A stretch of DNA of 5,715 nucleotides. Source: an uncultured Macromonas sp. (GTDB taxonomy: Bacteria; Pseudomonadota; Gammaproteobacteria; Burkholderiales; Burkholderiaceae). Both the position numbers and the translations under genes were made by a program. The stretch's first letter is position 1. Every line of letters begins with the position of its first letter. The notes beneath the pieces were generated by a model. It was not told the DNA's origin, ran no database searches, and saw nothing but the letters and a program-made list of their open reading frames with translations. Below, piece by piece: positions 4,409-5,715 of the stretch. The DNA is taken from NCBI GenBank assembly GCA_946481585.1, contig CAMLOF010000200.1:1-5715 (forward strand). The letters are read 5' to 3'.

Positions 4409-5715
4409 ATGGTGTTCAAGCCCTCGCTGCTCAAGTCCGACACCCAGCTCAACCAGCGCAGCTATTACGAGGCCAGCGTGGCGCGCGGCCCTGACCTGCC
4501 CCCTTTGCAGGGCGACACCCAGGCCGACGTGCTGGTGGTGGGCGCGGGCTTTGCGGGCCTGAGCGCGGCGCTGGAACTGGCGCAGCGCGGCTTGCGCGTG
4601 GTGGTGCTGGAGGCGGACCGCATCTGCTCCGGCGCCAGCGGGCGCAACGGAGGGCAGGCCATCGTGGGTTTTGCCTCGGGCCAGGGGCCGTTCGAGCAGC
4701 AACTGGGCCGCGACGACGCCCGCCGCGCCTGGGACATGTCGCTGCAGGCGCTGGACCTCATCGACCAGCGCATTGCACAGCACGGCATCGATTGCGACCA
4801 GGTGAAGGGCTACCTGTATGTGGCCGATTCGCCGGGCAAGGCCAAAGCCCTGCTGGCCGACCTGGAGGTGCAGGAGCGCGACTACGGCCTGCGCTGCGAG
4901 GTGGCCACCGGGGCCGAGGTGCAGCGTTTCATTGGCTCAAAGCGTTACCACGCGGCGGGGTACGAACGCCTGTCGGGCCACCTGCACCCGCTCAAGTACG
5001 GCTTGGGGCTGGCGCGCGCGGCGCAGGGCCTGGGGGTGACCATCCACGAACACACGCCGGTGCGATCGCTGGCGCAGGCCAGCGGCGGCGTGGTGGCACA
5101 GACTGCGCAAGGCACGGTGCGCGCCAGCCACGCCGTGGTGGCGGGCAACTGCACCCTGGCCGAACACGGGCCCGGCGTGCTGCCGCAGATCCACCCGCGC
5201 ATCATGCCGGTGGGCACCTACATCATCGGCACGGCGCCGTTGGCACCCGAGCTGTGTCAGCGGCTCATCCCCAACCGTGCGGCGGTGTGCGACAACAACT
5301 TCGTGCTGGACTACTTCCGCTTCAGCGCCGACCACCGGATGCTGTTTGGCGGCCGCGTGAGCTACACCACCATGACGCCGCCGCGCCTGCAGGCGGTGAT
5401 GCAGCAGCGCATGGCGGCCATCTTCCCGGAACTGGCGAGCGTGCCGGTGGAGTTCGTGTGGGGCGGCTTCGTGGACATCAGCATGAACCGCGCGCCAGAC
5501 TTTGGGCGCGTGGGCAACAACATCTTTTACCTGCAAGGCTTCAGCGGCCACGGCGTGGCGCTCACGGGCCTGGCGGGTCAGTTGGTGGCAGAGGCCGTGG
5601 CGGGCCAGGCCGGGCGGTTTGATGTGTTCGCGCGGCTGAAGCACCACAACTTCCCTGGCGGGCCCATGCTGCGCACGCCCGTGCTGGCGCTGGGCATGCT
5701 GTGGCACCGGCTGCG
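4409..5715 (+). CDS. FAD-dependent oxidoreductase, PuuB/OrdL-like (3' end cut by window)
   Basis: An uninterrupted frame of 435 codons plus 2 bases runs from the ATG at 4409 to the window edge without a stop. The product is a DadA/glycine-oxidase-fold flavoenzyme most like gamma-glutamylputrescine oxidase (PuuB/OrdL), which oxidises an amine to an aldehyde with release of ammonia and H2O2. Features are an N-terminal arm (1-39) containing QRSYYEASV, the FAD dinucleotide fold VLVVGAGFAGL (41-51) with Glu68 at the end of the second strand for the ribose, SGASGRNGGQ (74-83), the SGHLHPLKYG segment (189-198), and the C-terminal FAD motif WGGFVDISMNRAPDFG (351-366) and YLQGFSGHGV (374-383). The final visible residues, LWHRL, match the usual end of this family, so probably only a few residues are missing. 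The start lies 3 bases after the agmatinase stop, in the same frame, with a G7 run (4395-4401) as likely Shine-Dalgarno. Coupling to the ureohydrolase suggests it oxidises the amine product or its gamma-glutamyl form. No glutamylating ligase (PuuA) is visible here, so the exact substrate stays open. Confidence 0.9.
   Translation, partial: MVFKPSLLKSDTQLNQRSYYEASVARGPDLPPLQGDTQADVLVVGAGFAGLSAALELAQRGLRVVVLEADRICSGASGRNGGQAIVGFASGQGPFEQQLGRDDARRAWDMSLQALDLIDQRIAQHGIDCDQVKGYLYVADSPGKAKALLADLEVQERDYGLRCEVATGAEVQRFIGSKRYHAAGYERLSGHLHPLKYGLGLARAAQGLGVTIHEHTPVRSLAQASGGVVAQTAQGTVRASHAVVAGNCTLAEHGPGVLPQIHPRIMPVGTYIIGTAPLAPELCQRLIPNRAAVCDNNFVLDYFRFSADHRMLFGGRVSYTTMTPPRLQAVMQQRMAAIFPELASVPVEFVWGGFVDISMNRAPDFGRVGNNIFYLQGFSGHGVALTGLAGQLVAEAVAGQAGRFDVFARLKHHNFPGGPMLRTPVLALGMLWHRL

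Noticed and set aside
3446..4783. Long open frame on the minus strand opposite the agmatinase and the start of the oxidoreductase
   Set aside because: It spans two well-supported plus-strand genes, has no ribosome binding site or family motif, and has antisense-type composition.
4792..5622. Frame-shifted open frames on both strands within 4792-5707
   Set aside because: They are Arg/Gly/Ala-rich shadows of the flavoenzyme, whose own frame is intact from 4409 to the window end and shows every expected FAD motif. No frameshift needs to be proposed.
1..5715. Mobile element, CRISPR array, tRNA or defence system
   Set aside because: I saw no transposase or integrase motifs, no spaced direct repeats, no tRNA-like fold and no toxin-antitoxin or nuclease pair; composition is even across the window.

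Overview
The window is high-GC DNA with strongly G/C-ending codons. It carries four complete protein genes and one gene cut by the right edge. Codon use, gene families and dense packing suggest a betaproteobacterium of the order Burkholderiales, probably Comamonadaceae (relatives of Acidovorax, Hydrogenophaga, Variovorax). That placement is inferred from general resemblance, not from a search.

Layout from left to right: (1) 75-659 (+), a hemerythrin-domain (HHE) protein, preceded at 6-19 by a perfect FNR/Dnr-type palindrome (TTGAC-N4-GTCAA), which suggests control by low oxygen or nitric oxide. (2) 681-2045 (-), a class III PLP-dependent aminotransferase, convergent with the hemerythrin gene. 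(3) 2087-3346 (+), a 12-helix MFS transporter that looks like the YbfB/YjiJ family. It diverges from the aminotransferase, with only 41 bp between the two start codons. (4) 3482-4405 (+), an agmatinase-type ureohydrolase with all metal ligands present, behind a 135-bp spacer that holds a perfect 6-1-6 palindrome. (5) 4409 to the window end (+), an FAD-dependent oxidoreductase of the PuuB/OrdL (DadA-like) type. It starts 3 bases after the ureohydrolase stop, is in the same frame, and probably lacks only its last few residues.

Taken together, the genes at 681-5715 look like a small catabolic cluster for agmatine, putrescine or another guanidino/amino compound. The MFS protein could move the substrate or a product across the membrane. 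The ureohydrolase would release urea and an amine. The FAD enzyme would oxidise that amine or its gamma-glutamyl derivative, and the aminotransferase could handle an amine or amino-acid intermediate. Only the ureohydrolase-oxidoreductase pair is firmly linked by the sequence; the rest is inference from proximity. The hemerythrin gene appears to be an independent unit.

I found no RNA genes, insertion sequences, CRISPR arrays, phage genes or broken genes, and no convincing evidence for a wholly new system. The most useful leads are the regulatory palindromes, the unusual aminotransferase subfamily and the unassigned substrate of the cluster.
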